Shown one piece after another: positions 1-6,798 of a stretch of 10,000 nucleotides of DNA (position 1 is the first letter of the stretch; every line of letters starts with the position of its first letter). The DNA is from Magnetospirillum sp. (GTDB lineage: Bacteria > Pseudomonadota > Alphaproteobacteria > Rhodospirillales > Magnetospirillaceae): assembly GCA_020217035.1 (NCBI GenBank), contig JAIWOG010000172.1, positions 1 through 10,000 of the forward strand. The letters run 5' to 3'. Made by a program: the position numbers and the translations under genes. The notes beneath the pieces are model-generated. The model made no database searches. It was not told the DNA's origin and worked only from the letters and a program-made list of their open reading frames with translations.

Positions 1-560
1 GGGTCGGTGCTGGCGACATGACCAGCAGCGATCGCATTTGCCATGGCATCCGTGGCCGCCGGGTCACCCTTGGCGGCGGCTTCCCGCCAGAAATGGGCGG
101 CCTTGACGAAATCGCCGCGCCGCATGGCAATCTCGCCGGCACGGTACAGACAGTCCCAGCACGACGGATCCTTGCTGCCCCGTTCCAGCAGGACCGCCGC
201 CTCAGCCAACGGATCGGCTGATGGCAGCATGCCGGCCACTTTCATCTGCGCGAGATAGCGGTCGGCAAGACCATATCCGGCGTTGCCGGCGATTTCGAAA
301 TGACGTGCGGCGCTGGCGGCGTCGTTGCGCAGCCGAAGCACGATCATGCCCAGTTCCGTGTGGGCAAGTGTCCAATGTTCGGCAAGCCGGGTCAGCAATG
401 CCTCGGCTTTTTCCAGTTCCTGCCGGGAAGCGTCATCTCGCCGTATGATTGCCCAGGCGGCATCATTCATTTCGCCCAGTTCCGCATCGGTTTCGGCGAA
501 ACCCTGGAAGGGCAGCAGAAGGAACACAACGGCAATTGCTGAAAAGAATCGCCTCATCAT
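1..560 (-). CDS. Exported Sel1/TPR-like repeat protein, N-terminal part (gene continues past the left edge)
   Basis: This frame is open on the minus strand from an ATG at 560 to the window edge, giving 186 complete codons and no stop. It begins with a clear signal peptide: MMRRFF, a hydrophobic stretch to about residue 18, and probable cleavage after GFA (residue 22). The mature part is alpha-helical and alanine-rich. Segments such as the one around AAHFWREAAAKGDPAA (residues 154-169) resemble Sel1/TPR repeats, which act as protein-interaction scaffolds in the periplasm. A CxxC pair (C134, C137) sits between repeat-like segments; it lacks the histidine of a haem c site, so a disulfide is the likelier use. 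A GGAG sequence six bases upstream of the first ATG is a good ribosome site; the second ATG, one codon later, is nearly as good. The partner and function are unknown. Sel1 membership rests on repeat style only. Confidence 0.75.
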   Translation of the reverse strand, partial: MMRRFFSAIAVVFLLLPFQGFAETDAELGEMNDAAWAIIRRDDASRQELEKAEALLTRLAEHWTLAHTELGMIVLRLRNDAASAARHFEIAGNAGYGLADRYLAQMKVAGMLPSADPLAEAAVLLERGSKDPSCWDCLYRAGEIAMRRGDFVKAAHFWREAAAKGDPAATDAMANAIAAGHVASTD

Positions 561-668
561 TCTCTTCTCCGACACCATCGCGCCCCGATGACTCCGACAG
601 TACATTCAATCAAAAAGAGCGTCCATAGCCTGACAGACCGACATCAGACATGCCACGTCGCGTTTCGG

Positions 669-698
669 TTGGCGTCCAACGTGTCCATCCTTTATGCT
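669..698 (+). promoter_or_regulatory. Possible sigma-70-type promoter for cimA
   Basis: TTGGCG at 669-674 and TATGCT at 693-698 are separated by 18 bases, and each matches four of six consensus positions. Transcription would start near 705 and leave a leader of about 45 bases before cimA. This is a weak match in a GC-rich genome where promoter consensus is loose. It is the best candidate I see in the gap, nothing more. Confidence 0.22.
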
Positions 699-702
699 GC
701 CA

Positions 703-720
703 TGCCCCGCTTGTGGGGCA
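703..720 (+). other. Hairpin in the cimA leader
   Basis: TGCCCC (703-708) and GGGGCA (715-720) form a perfect six-base-pair stem around the loop GCTTGT. It ends 28 bases before the cimA ATG. No T-tract of terminator type follows (ACGTTTTCGC), and no separate leader peptide with its own stop is visible. A regulatory role is possible but unproven. Confidence 0.4.
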
Positions 721-748
721 ACGTTTTCGCCAAAGTGAACGAATCCAG

Positions 749-2398
749 ATGACCAGCAGCAATCGAGTCTATCTCTACGACACCACGCTTCGCGATGGCG
801 CCCAGACCCAGGGCGTCGATTTCTCGGCCGCCGACAAGGCCAAGATCGCCCGCGAGCTGGATAGTCTGGGGATTGACTATGTCGAGGGCGGCTGGCCCGG
901 CGCCAATCCCACCGACGATTCGTTCTTCGCCAATCCGCCAAGTTTCAGCCGTTCCAAGCTGTGCGCCTTCGGTATGACCCGACGCGCCGGCCGGTCGGCG
1001 GACAACGATCCGGGCCTTGCGGCCCTGACCCAGCACCCGGTCGGTGCGGTGACCATGGTCGGCAAGTCGTGGGACTTCCAGGTCACCGTCGCGCTCGGCA
1101 TCGAGCTGGACGAAAACCTGCGGATGATCGGCGAGTCGGTGGCCCATCTGAAAAAGAAGGTGCCGGAAGTCATGTACGACGCCGAGCATTTCTTCGACGG
1201 CTACAAGGCCAACCCGGCCTACGCCATCCAGGCGCTGAAGGCCGCCTATGAAAACGGCGCCCGCTGGATGGTGCTGTGCGACACCAATGGCGGCTCGCTG
1301 CCCCACGACATCGAACGCATCGTGGGCGAAGTCATCGCCGCCGGCATCCCCGGCGACAATTTGGGCATCCATTGCCACAACGACACCGAAGCGGCGGTGG
1401 CCAACTCGTTGGCCGCCGTCAAGGCCGGGGTGCGTCAGGTCCAGGGTACCATCAACGGCCTGGGCGAACGCTGCGGCAACGCCAATTTGGTCAGCATCAT
1501 CCCCAATCTGATGCTGAAGATGGGCTTCGAGACCGGCATCGCCCGCGATAACCTGAAGAACTTGGTCCGCGTCAGCCGCGCCCTGGACGAGGTGCTGGAC
1601 CGCAAGCCCAACCGGTCGCAGCCCTATGTGGGCGCCTCGGCCTTCGCCCACAAGGGCGGGCTGCACGTCTCGGCGGTGGCCAAGGACCCCAGTTGCTACG
1701 AACACGTCGACCCGGCCAGCGTCGGCAACGTGCGCCAGATCGTGGTGTCCGACCAGGCGGGACGGTCCAACATCGTCGCCCGCATGGCCGACCTTGGCAT
1801 CGACATGGCCACCGTCAAGAAGGACGCCCTGGTCAAGGTGGTCGAGCAGATGCAGGTGGAATTCGACCCGCGTGACGTCTCGGACCTGGTCGACCTGATC
1901 AAGCGTCTGGAACACGAAGGCTATGCCTACGACACCGCCGCCGCCAGCTTCGAATTGCTGGTGCGCCGCGCCTTGGGCGAAGTGCCGGAATATTTCCGTC
2001 TGGAGCGTTATCGCGTCATCGACGAACGTCGCCGCAACGCCGTCGGCCATTGGGTGACCCTGTCGGAAGCCACCGTCAAGGTGGAGGTCGGCGGCAGGGC
2101 CTATATCCAGGTGGGCGAAGGCGACGGCCCGGTGCACGCCTTCGACACCGCGCTGCGTCAGGTGCTGACAGGCGCCTATCCGCAGTTGGAAGCCCTGGAA
2201 CTGGCCGATTACCGCGTACGCATCGTCGAAAGCACCGCCGGCACCTCGGCCCGGACCCGCGTCACCATCGAAAGCACCGATGGACGCGGCCACCGCTGGA
2301 CCACGGTGGGCGTGCATTCCAACGTCTTGGAAGCGTCGCTGGAAGCGTTGCAGGATTCCATCGCCTTCATGCTGTTCCGCTTCGCCGAAGAAGGCTGA
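749..2398 (+). CDS. cimA: (R)-citramalate synthase CimA
   Basis: This 549-residue enzyme condenses acetyl-CoA with pyruvate to give (R)-citramalate, the first step of the threonine-independent route to 2-oxobutyrate and isoleucine; it acts in the cytosol. The N-terminal HMGL-like TIM barrel (about residues 5-275) opens with YDTTLRDGAQ, carrying R15 and D16 of the family's catalytic and metal-binding entry motif. It also has the metal-ligand segment HCHND (H208, H210) and the signature NGLGERCGNAN (236-246). A linker with HKGGLHVSAV follows, then a C-terminal LeuA-type dimerisation/allosteric domain (about 400-535), where such enzymes bind their feedback inhibitor. The YDTAAASFELLVRRALG segment is typical of CimA rather than LeuA or NifV. 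The ATG at 749 is preferred because homology begins at once (RVYLYDTTLRDG); an in-frame ATG at 650 would add 33 residues unlike the family. The ribosome site is weak. It is the first gene of a probable three-gene operon. Confidence 0.93.
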   Translation: MTSSNRVYLYDTTLRDGAQTQGVDFSAADKAKIARELDSLGIDYVEGGWPGANPTDDSFFANPPSFSRSKLCAFGMTRRAGRSADNDPGLAALTQHPVGAVTMVGKSWDFQVTVALGIELDENLRMIGESVAHLKKKVPEVMYDAEHFFDGYKANPAYAIQALKAAYENGARWMVLCDTNGGSLPHDIERIVGEVIAAGIPGDNLGIHCHNDTEAAVANSLAAVKAGVRQVQGTINGLGERCGNANLVSIIPNLMLKMGFETGIARDNLKNLVRVSRALDEVLDRKPNRSQPYVGASAFAHKGGLHVSAVAKDPSCYEHVDPASVGNVRQIVVSDQAGRSNIVARMADLGIDMATVKKDALVKVVEQMQVEFDPRDVSDLVDLIKRLEHEGYAYDTAAASFELLVRRALGEVPEYFRLERYRVIDERRRNAVGHWVTLSEATVKVEVGGRAYIQVGEGDGPVHAFDTALRQVLTGAYPQLEALELADYRVRIVESTAGTSARTRVTIESTDGRGHRWTTVGVHSNVLEASLEALQDSIAFMLFRFAEEG

Positions 2399-2402
2399 TC
2401 CC

Positions 2403-3092
2403 ATGTCGCAAGGCGATCTTCTGGCGCAGATGCACGACTGGGTGGCCATCTATGGCCCGCCGCCGGTACGCACCGAATTGCTGGCGGCGCTGAACAATGC
2501 GCGGGCCGAGGACGGTGGCGAGCCGGGGGCCGCCGATTACTGGCAGGCCATCGCCGAATTGCTGGTGGCCAAGGGCCATTTGGATATCGCGCGGGAAGCC
2601 ATCAAGCGCTGGCAGATGCTGGCGCCCGCCGACCACCCCATCCACGCGGTGATGGGCGGCGGGCCGCCGCCCGAGGAAAAGCCCGCGCCCGTGGTGCCGC
2701 CGCCAGCGCCCAAGCCGGAGCCCACATCGCGCATCGTCCGCGTCATCGACACCACCTACACCTTCCACCGCATCGATCCGCAGATGGACAAGGTGCAGGG
2801 CAAGAAGGTGAAATCGTGCTGGGAAACCTTCCTGGACGAAAACGACAAGACCAGCCGTGCCGTGCTGAACGCCTTCGACGACGGCACCTATGGGCCGTGG
2901 GCGGTGACCGGGGTGTTCACCGACTTCGCCGGCGCGGCGGCGGTGGAAGTGGTGGTGCGCTCCATGCAGCGCCATTTCGTCTTCACCACCAAGAAGGACG
3001 CCAAGGTGCGCAAGATGCTGGCCGGCTTCGGCCTGCCGCTGATGACCGTGCTGGGCGTGTTGATCGGCTACATCATGGGTGTGATTCATTGA
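2403..3092 (+). CDS. Unrecognised protein: helical N-terminus, proline-rich linker, C-terminal membrane anchor
   Basis: A 229-residue protein that I do not recognise. The ATG lies 4 bases after the cimA stop and is preceded by AAGG (2391-2394) at a good distance. Residues 1-80 look like a small helical bundle, possibly TPR-like (TELLAALNN, YWQAIAELLVAKGHLDIAREAIKRW). Residues 86-107 are a proline-rich linker. Residues 110-195 form a mixed alpha/beta globular segment (VIDTTYTFHRID, GPWAVTGVFTDF, VEVVVRSMQRHFVF). A basic patch (KKDAKVRK) leads into one hydrophobic helix at about 205-227, only two residues from the C-terminus, as in a tail-anchored inner-membrane protein with its bulk in the cytoplasm. 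There is no signal peptide. Its position between cimA and trmJ suggests co-transcription but says little about function. The reading frame looks real: codon use matches its neighbours and the stop fits tightly against the next gene. Confidence 0.8.
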   Translation: MSQGDLLAQMHDWVAIYGPPPVRTELLAALNNARAEDGGEPGAADYWQAIAELLVAKGHLDIAREAIKRWQMLAPADHPIHAVMGGGPPPEEKPAPVVPPPAPKPEPTSRIVRVIDTTYTFHRIDPQMDKVQGKKVKSCWETFLDENDKTSRAVLNAFDDGTYGPWAVTGVFTDFAGAAAVEVVVRSMQRHFVFTTKKDAKVRKMLAGFGLPLMTVLGVLIGYIMGVIH

Positions 3093-3103
3093 CCGAGAAC
3101 GTT

Positions 3104-3859
3104 ATGGGACCCGCCATCATCCTGGTGCGGCCGCAATTGTCGGAAAACATCGGCACCGCCGCGCGCGCCATGCTGAACAACGGCCTGACCGATTTGCGCC
3201 TCGTCGGCCCCAAGCCCGATTGGCTGTCTGAACGCGCCATCGCCGCCGCATCGGGTGCCGACCGGGTGGTGCTGGGGGCCAAGGTGTTCGACACCACCGC
3301 CGAAGCCATCGCCGATCTGAACCGGGTGTGGGCGACCACCGCCCGCAACCGTTTCATGGTCAAGACAGTGGACACGCCGAAGACCGCTGCCCTGGCTATG
3401 CGCACCATTGCCGCCGACGGCCAGAAATTCGGCGTGATGTTCGGCCCCGAACGCACCGGCCTGGAAAACGACGACGTGTCCTTGGCCGACACCGTGGTCA
3501 CCGTGCCGCTGAACCCGGATTATTCATCGCTGAACCTGGCGCAATGCGTGTTGCTGGTGGCCTATGAATGGTATCAGGCGGCTGAGCCCACCCTGCCCGA
3601 GCGTCACATGACCAAGGGCGCCGAGCCGCCGGCCAGCAAGGAAAAACTGCAGCATTTCTTCGACCATCTGGAACGCGAGTTGGACGAATGCGGCTTTCTG
3701 CGCATTGCCGACAAACGCCCGGTGATGGTGCGCAACATCCGCAACCTGTTCCAGCGCGCCCATCTGACTGGTCAGGAAGTGCAGACCCTGCACGGCATTG
3801 TCCATGAACTGGTCACCTATCGCCACCGCAAGGGCAAGCAACACAGCGGCGAGGACTGA
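3104..3859 (+). CDS. trmJ: TrmJ-type tRNA (cytidine/uridine-2'-O-)-methyltransferase, SpoU/SPOUT family
   Basis: This 251-residue protein has the three SPOUT trefoil-knot motifs in order. NIGTAARAM (residues 15-23) is motif 1, with the RNA-side arginine R21. GVMFGPERTGLEND (110-123) is motif 2. VPLNPDYSSLNLAQ (134-147) is motif 3, forming the S-adenosylmethionine pocket. The family methylates the ribose of nucleotide 32 in the anticodon loop. The C-terminal segment (LERELDECGFLR, NIRNLFQRAHLTGQEVQTLHGI) is characteristic of TrmJ rather than of TrmH or TrmL. Two starts are possible: ATG 3104, chosen here, directly precedes the conserved GPAIILVRPQLSENIG; TTG 3089 would add five residues and overlap the preceding stop as TTGA, which would favour translational coupling. 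Neither has a strong ribosome site. It is the last gene of the cimA run. Confidence 0.9.
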   Translation: MGPAIILVRPQLSENIGTAARAMLNNGLTDLRLVGPKPDWLSERAIAAASGADRVVLGAKVFDTTAEAIADLNRVWATTARNRFMVKTVDTPKTAALAMRTIAADGQKFGVMFGPERTGLENDDVSLADTVVTVPLNPDYSSLNLAQCVLLVAYEWYQAAEPTLPERHMTKGAEPPASKEKLQHFFDHLERELDECGFLRIADKRPVMVRNIRNLFQRAHLTGQEVQTLHGIVHELVTYRHRKGKQHSGED

Positions 3860-3875
3860 ACGGCTCATCCATATC

Positions 3876-3899
3876 CCGGTGATCGAAACCGATCACCGG
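3876..3899 (+). terminator. Perfect 10-bp hairpin after trmJ, possible terminator
   Basis: CCGGTGATCG (3876-3885) pairs perfectly with CGATCACCGG (3890-3899) around the loop AAAC, starting 16 bases after the trmJ stop. The position suits a transcript end or a 3'-end protecting structure for the cimA-trmJ mRNA. No T-tract follows (CGCCCTCAGG), so it is not a textbook intrinsic terminator and may instead block 3' exonucleases. Confidence 0.45.
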
Positions 3900-3917
3900 C
3901 GCCCTCAGGCGGCGGGC

Positions 3918-3934
3918 GTGTTTCTCCGAAACAC
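3918..3934. other. Small hairpin in the convergent gap
   Basis: GTGTTT (3918-3923) pairs with AAACAC (3929-3934) around the loop CTCCG. It is the second of four consecutive stems between two convergent genes. Confidence 0.4.
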
Positions 3935-3941
3935 TGGCCTT

Positions 3942-3973
3942 CCGCGGCATAAGCCCCGCGGCGCGGTCGCGCC
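3942..3973. other. GC-rich hairpin-forming segment in the convergent gap
   Basis: CCGCGG occurs at 3942-3947 and again at 3956-3961 and can pair across an eight-base loop. As an alternative, GGCGC (3960-3964) can pair with GCGCC (3969-3973) around GGTC. The two folds share bases and are mutually exclusive. Confidence 0.3.
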
Positions 3974-3975
3974 TA

Positions 3976-4012
3976 GCCGCATACCGATGAGTGCCTCTCA
4001 TCGGGATGCGGC
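3976..4012. terminator. Long imperfect hairpin at the 3' end of the histidine kinase gene, possible bidirectional terminator
   Basis: GCCGCAT (3976-3982) plus CCGATGAG (3984-3991) pair with CTCATCGG (3997-4004) plus ATGCGGC (4006-4012). That gives 15 base pairs with one internal A/G mismatch and a five-base loop, TGCCT. The stem starts 2 bases beyond the kinase stop codon on the minus strand, so it should fold at the end of that transcript. No U-run follows on either strand. Bidirectional termination is inferred from its place between convergent genes. Confidence 0.5.
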
Positions 4013-4013
4013 A

Positions 4014-5897
4014 TCAGGCTTGGCCCGCACCCTCGCCGGGGAAGGTCAGCAGCACCCGGGCGCCCGGATAATAACCGGGGTCGAAGGCGATGGTGCCGTC
4101 GTGGCGTTCCATGATCTTGCGGCACAGCGGCAAGCCGATGCCGACGCCGCCATATTGGCCGGGGCCGTGCATGCGGCGGAACAGGTCGAACATCGTGTCG
4201 GCGAAGCCGGGATCGATGCCGATGCCGTTGTCGGACACCGTCACCTGCCAGCCGCCCCTGACCGGATGGGACTCGATGGTGATGCAAAGCGGCTCGGGAC
4301 GGCGGTACTTCAGACTGTTTTCGATCAGTTGGGTGAACAATTCGCCCAGCAAGCGGCGGTTGCCCATGACCTTGGGCAGGTTGCCGACGGTGATGCAGGC
4401 ATCCGCCGGCCGTGCCAGCCGCTCCAAAGCGTCGTCAACGGCCCAGCGTAGGGGTTCTTCCTGCATCGCCGCCTGTTCCAGGCAGATGGCGGCATAGTGG
4501 TTCAGTCCTTCGACCTGCTGCTTCATGCGCAGGGCGGCGGCCTGCAAATACCCCAGGTCGTCGGCCAGTTCCGGCATCTGGTTGCCGCTGGCCCGCACGT
4601 GACGTTCGATCAACTGGCTGAAGCTGACCACCGCCCGCACCGGTTCCAGCAAATCGTGGGCGGTGATGAAGGTGACCCGTTCCAGTTCGGCGTTGCTGCG
4701 GCGCAGGCGGTCCAACGCGTCTTCCAATTGCCGGCCGGCGGCCTTGCGTTCAGAGATGTCCTCTTGCGAGACGATGACCCGGCCCAGGCTTTGCTCGTAG
4801 CCGGTGGCGACCTTCCAGCGCAGCAGGATGCTGCGGTTCTCGCCGTCCAGGGTGCGCACCACCGTGTCGGCGGTCAGGGTGGTTTCGCCGTTCCAGATCG
4901 CCCGCAATTGCGCCTGGAAGGCGGGGAGCGATTCCGGGGTGAAAATCAAAGGCAACCGACGCAGCAATTCCTCGCGGCTGCGGGCCCGGTGCATGGCGAT
5001 GGTGGCGTCGTTGACGTCGATCACCCGCACCATGTCGGCCAGGCGCAGCACCTGGGCGGGATTGTCGGCCATCCAGACGTCGAGATCGCCGATTTCGGGG
5101 CGCAGCCGGGCCAGTTCGGCGGCGACGGCGGAAAAGTCCTCTTCCCACAGCGACACCGGCGAGGCGGCGAACAGGATCCCTAGCCGCTGTTCGCGGGCGG
5201 CCAGTTCCTGGTGGCCGCGGGCCAGTTCATTGCGCATCAGGTTCAGCGTACGCACCAGTTCCCACATCTCGTCGCCATCACGGAAACGGTCCAAATCCTG
5301 TTCCGGCGTCTCGGTCGGTCCCTGTCGCCCCAATTCCTCGGCATAGCTGGCGATCCGGCGCAGGGGACGAATCACCGATTGGTGGGTCAGGGCATAGATC
5401 AGGGCGGCGATCACCAACACCAAAGCCACGTTGCTGGCGACGATCCCCCACATGCGGTCGACGACGCGCCCCCGCAGGTGGTCGGTGGTGGCGACCACCC
5501 GCAGCCGGCCCAGATCCATGAGTTGGCCGCTGTAAAGCCGGGTCAACGGAAATTCCCGCACGATGGCGTCGGCGGGGGGCAATCCCACCGCCATCCGCAC
5601 CCTGCCGTCGCCGTCCAGCATTTCCACCTGGGCGATTCCGGGCAATTGCCGCAATCCAGCGAACACCAATTTCAGGCGGTCGTCATCTTCCAGCCACACG
5701 TTTTCTGCGATGCTGGGCAGGGTGGCGCTTTCGATCTGGTCCAGCCGCTCCATCAGAACCGCCAGGTCGCGTTGGTAATCGCGGTGCAAAACCAGCGACG
5801 ACGACGCCAGGGCAGCCACCAGGCCGACCAGCACGACCCGCCGCAGCAGGCGGGCGATCACCCCATGCGGCCGCCGGAGGATGAAAGCGGACGACAT
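4014..5897 (-). CDS. Membrane sensor histidine kinase (periplasmic domain, HAMP, PAS, HisKA, HATPase_c)
   Basis: This 627-residue inner-membrane kinase has two membrane helices (about 20-38 and 149-171) enclosing a roughly 110-residue periplasmic sensing domain (NVWLEDDDRLKLVFAGL, LPGIAQVEMLDGDGRV), similar in style to small CHASE-like domains. HAMP follows (about 172-227), then a short coiled linker and a PAS-like region (about 235-385) ending in VIVSQEDISERK. The phosphoacceptor box is FITAHDLLEPVRAVVSF with H414, close to the phytochrome-type SHDLQEP box. The ATPase domain has an N box at ENSLKY (N527), G1 DNGIGID (D556), an F box FDLFRRMH and G2 GVGIGLPLCRKIMERH, so it looks active. There is no receiver domain and no response regulator gene in the window. 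ATG 5897 lies 3 bases past the stop of the binding-protein gene; AGGTGG seven bases upstream lies inside that gene's 3' end, which suggests coupled translation. The ligand is unknown. Confidence 0.92.
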   Translation of the reverse strand: MSSAFILRRPHGVIARLLRRVVLVGLVAALASSSLVLHRDYQRDLAVLMERLDQIESATLPSIAENVWLEDDDRLKLVFAGLRQLPGIAQVEMLDGDGRVRMAVGLPPADAIVREFPLTRLYSGQLMDLGRLRVVATTDHLRGRVVDRMWGIVASNVALVLVIAALIYALTHQSVIRPLRRIASYAEELGRQGPTETPEQDLDRFRDGDEMWELVRTLNLMRNELARGHQELAAREQRLGILFAASPVSLWEEDFSAVAAELARLRPEIGDLDVWMADNPAQVLRLADMVRVIDVNDATIAMHRARSREELLRRLPLIFTPESLPAFQAQLRAIWNGETTLTADTVVRTLDGENRSILLRWKVATGYEQSLGRVIVSQEDISERKAAGRQLEDALDRLRRSNAELERVTFITAHDLLEPVRAVVSFSQLIERHVRASGNQMPELADDLGYLQAAALRMKQQVEGLNHYAAICLEQAAMQEEPLRWAVDDALERLARPADACITVGNLPKVMGNRRLLGELFTQLIENSLKYRRPEPLCITIESHPVRGGWQVTVSDNGIGIDPGFADTMFDLFRRMHGPGQYGGVGIGLPLCRKIMERHDGTIAFDPGYYPGARVLLTFPGEGAGQA

Positions 5898-5900
5898 GGA

Positions 5901-6644
5901 TCATCCACCTGGCAGGATATGACTGAAAGCCGTCCCCTGCAGCCGCTTGTGGGTGCCGTCGGCTTTCATGGCCATCAGTTCGGCGCTGATGGTCGGGATC
6001 AGGGCGGCGTGCTTCTTGTGCAGGTACAAGTACATGGGCACCTGGGCCAAAGGCGGTTCCTGGACGGTGATGGCATGCCCTAATTGGCGGGCCTGCCACA
6101 ACGCCTGCCAGCGTTCGTGCAAGATGACGTCGGCCCTTTGGTTTTGTAGCAACTGCACCAGCTGGCGCGAGTCGCGGGTGGTGGTCAGTTCGCGCGAAGC
6201 CGGCAGGCTGCGTTCGAAAATCTGCCAGCCGATGATATGGGCGACCGAATGGGGCGAAAGGTCGGCCCAGGTCTTGATCGACGGCTGGGGCGCGTTGGTA
6301 CAGGCGACGAAGTCGTTGACGAAGATGGGTTCCGGCACCCGAACCAGATTGGGATAATCCTTTTCCAATCCGGCGACCCGGGCGGCCAAGCCGTCATCGA
6401 TGCCGTCATTGGCCAAGCTGATGGCGCGGGCCGCCGCCGGGTTGACGCTCAGGGTCATGGGCAGTCCCAGCCGCTTGGACAAGGCGGCGATCAGCAGGTC
6501 GGTGAAGCCGTCCTGTTCGGGCGTTGTCCAGGGTTCGCGCATGCCGGTGGTCAAGTTCAGCGGCGCGTCCGCCGCCCAAACCGAAGAAGACAGGACGACA
6601 ACGGCCAGCAAAGCAGCGATCAGTCGCTTGGCTGCAGTCATCAT
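5901..6644 (-). CDS. Periplasmic solute-binding protein, family 3 type
   Basis: About 247 residues from the chosen start. A clean signal peptide (MMTAAKRL, hydrophobic LIAALLAVVVLSSS, VWA before the cleavage near residue 24) is followed by a mature domain of about 223 residues, the usual size for family-3 amino-acid-type binding proteins. Supporting features are LNLTTGMREPWTTPEQDGF at the mature N-terminus, DLLIAALSKRLGLPMTLSV, EPIFVNDFVACTNA, TWADLSPHSVAHIIGW and the late YLYLHKKHAALIPTISAEL, the usual order of a two-lobed family-3 fold. The ligand cannot be read from the sequence. No permease or ATPase gene is adjacent; the next gene in the operon is a sensor kinase, so sensing is more likely than uptake. 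The frame is open upstream to an ATG at 6713, but the possible promoter lies inside that extension. ATGs at 6680/6677 preceded by GGGGGG are an alternative; 6644 gives the most typical signal peptide. Confidence 0.85.
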   Translation of the reverse strand: MMTAAKRLIAALLAVVVLSSSVWAADAPLNLTTGMREPWTTPEQDGFTDLLIAALSKRLGLPMTLSVNPAAARAISLANDGIDDGLAARVAGLEKDYPNLVRVPEPIFVNDFVACTNAPQPSIKTWADLSPHSVAHIIGWQIFERSLPASRELTTTRDSRQLVQLLQNQRADVILHERWQALWQARQLGHAITVQEPPLAQVPMYLYLHKKHAALIPTISAELMAMKADGTHKRLQGTAFSHILPGG

Positions 6645-6696
6645 CAAACCAAGCCTGCCCATCCCAGATGAAAACATCATTCCCCCCAATGAGGCC

Positions 6697-6723
6697 AGGA
6701 TACCCCGATCCACGCCCCGTCAA
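6697..6723 (-). promoter_or_regulatory. Possible promoter for the binding protein-kinase operon
   Basis: On the minus strand, TTGACG (6723-6718) matches five of six -35 positions and TATCCT (6702-6697) four of six -10 positions. The 15-base spacer is shorter than the usual 17, which lowers confidence. Transcription would begin near 6690, upstream of the ATGs at 6680 and 6644 but downstream of that at 6713. Confidence 0.3.
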
Positions 6724-6786
6724 AAGGCATAATGGCGTTGCGCTGGCATCCGGACCAGGACTGCCCCGTTTAGGTCATGTGGATTC

Positions 6787-6798
6787 CCGCAATTGCGG
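6787..6798. promoter_or_regulatory. Perfect 12-base palindrome in the divergent control region, possible operator
   Basis: CCGCAATTGCGG is a perfect palindrome. GGAT at 6781-6784 and ATCC at 6800-6803 extend the symmetry with small offsets. A related half-site, TGCGGAAT, lies just downstream at 6807-6814 and is the inverse of ATTCC(C)GCA at 6783-6791. The site is 70 bases before the chemoreceptor start and about 140 bases before the binding-protein start, so a regulator bound here could serve both. No regulator is identified. Confidence 0.35.

Noticed and set aside
650..748. Upstream in-frame ATG giving cimA 33 extra residues, or a leader peptide
   Set aside because: The extra residues are unlike the family and homology starts at the ATG at 749. 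The segment has no stop of its own, so it is not an independent leader peptide.
2280..2402. Upstream in-frame ATG extending the tail-anchored protein into cimA
   Set aside because: It would overlap cimA by about 120 bases with an Arg/Ser/Pro/Cys-rich sequence typical of an off-frame reading. The ATG at 2403 has a good ribosome site.
692..2449. 585-codon open frame antisense to cimA
   Set aside because: Shadow frame produced by GC-rich codon use. Its translation is low-complexity Gly/Ala/His/Val and matches no family, while the plus strand has all citramalate synthase motifs.
2816..3103. Upstream in-frame ATG extending TrmJ by 96 residues
   Set aside because: It overlaps the preceding gene in another frame and encodes Arg/Gly-rich off-frame sequence; the conserved fold begins at GPAIILVRPQ.
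6645..6713. 23-residue N-terminal extension of the binding protein
   Set aside because: It would put residues before a complete signal peptide and lie across the likely promoter; starts at 6680/6677 remain possible.
6728..6733. CATAAT as a plus-strand -10 box
   Set aside because: It is a close match to TATAAT, but the sequence about 17 bases upstream (CCGATC) is not a -35 element.
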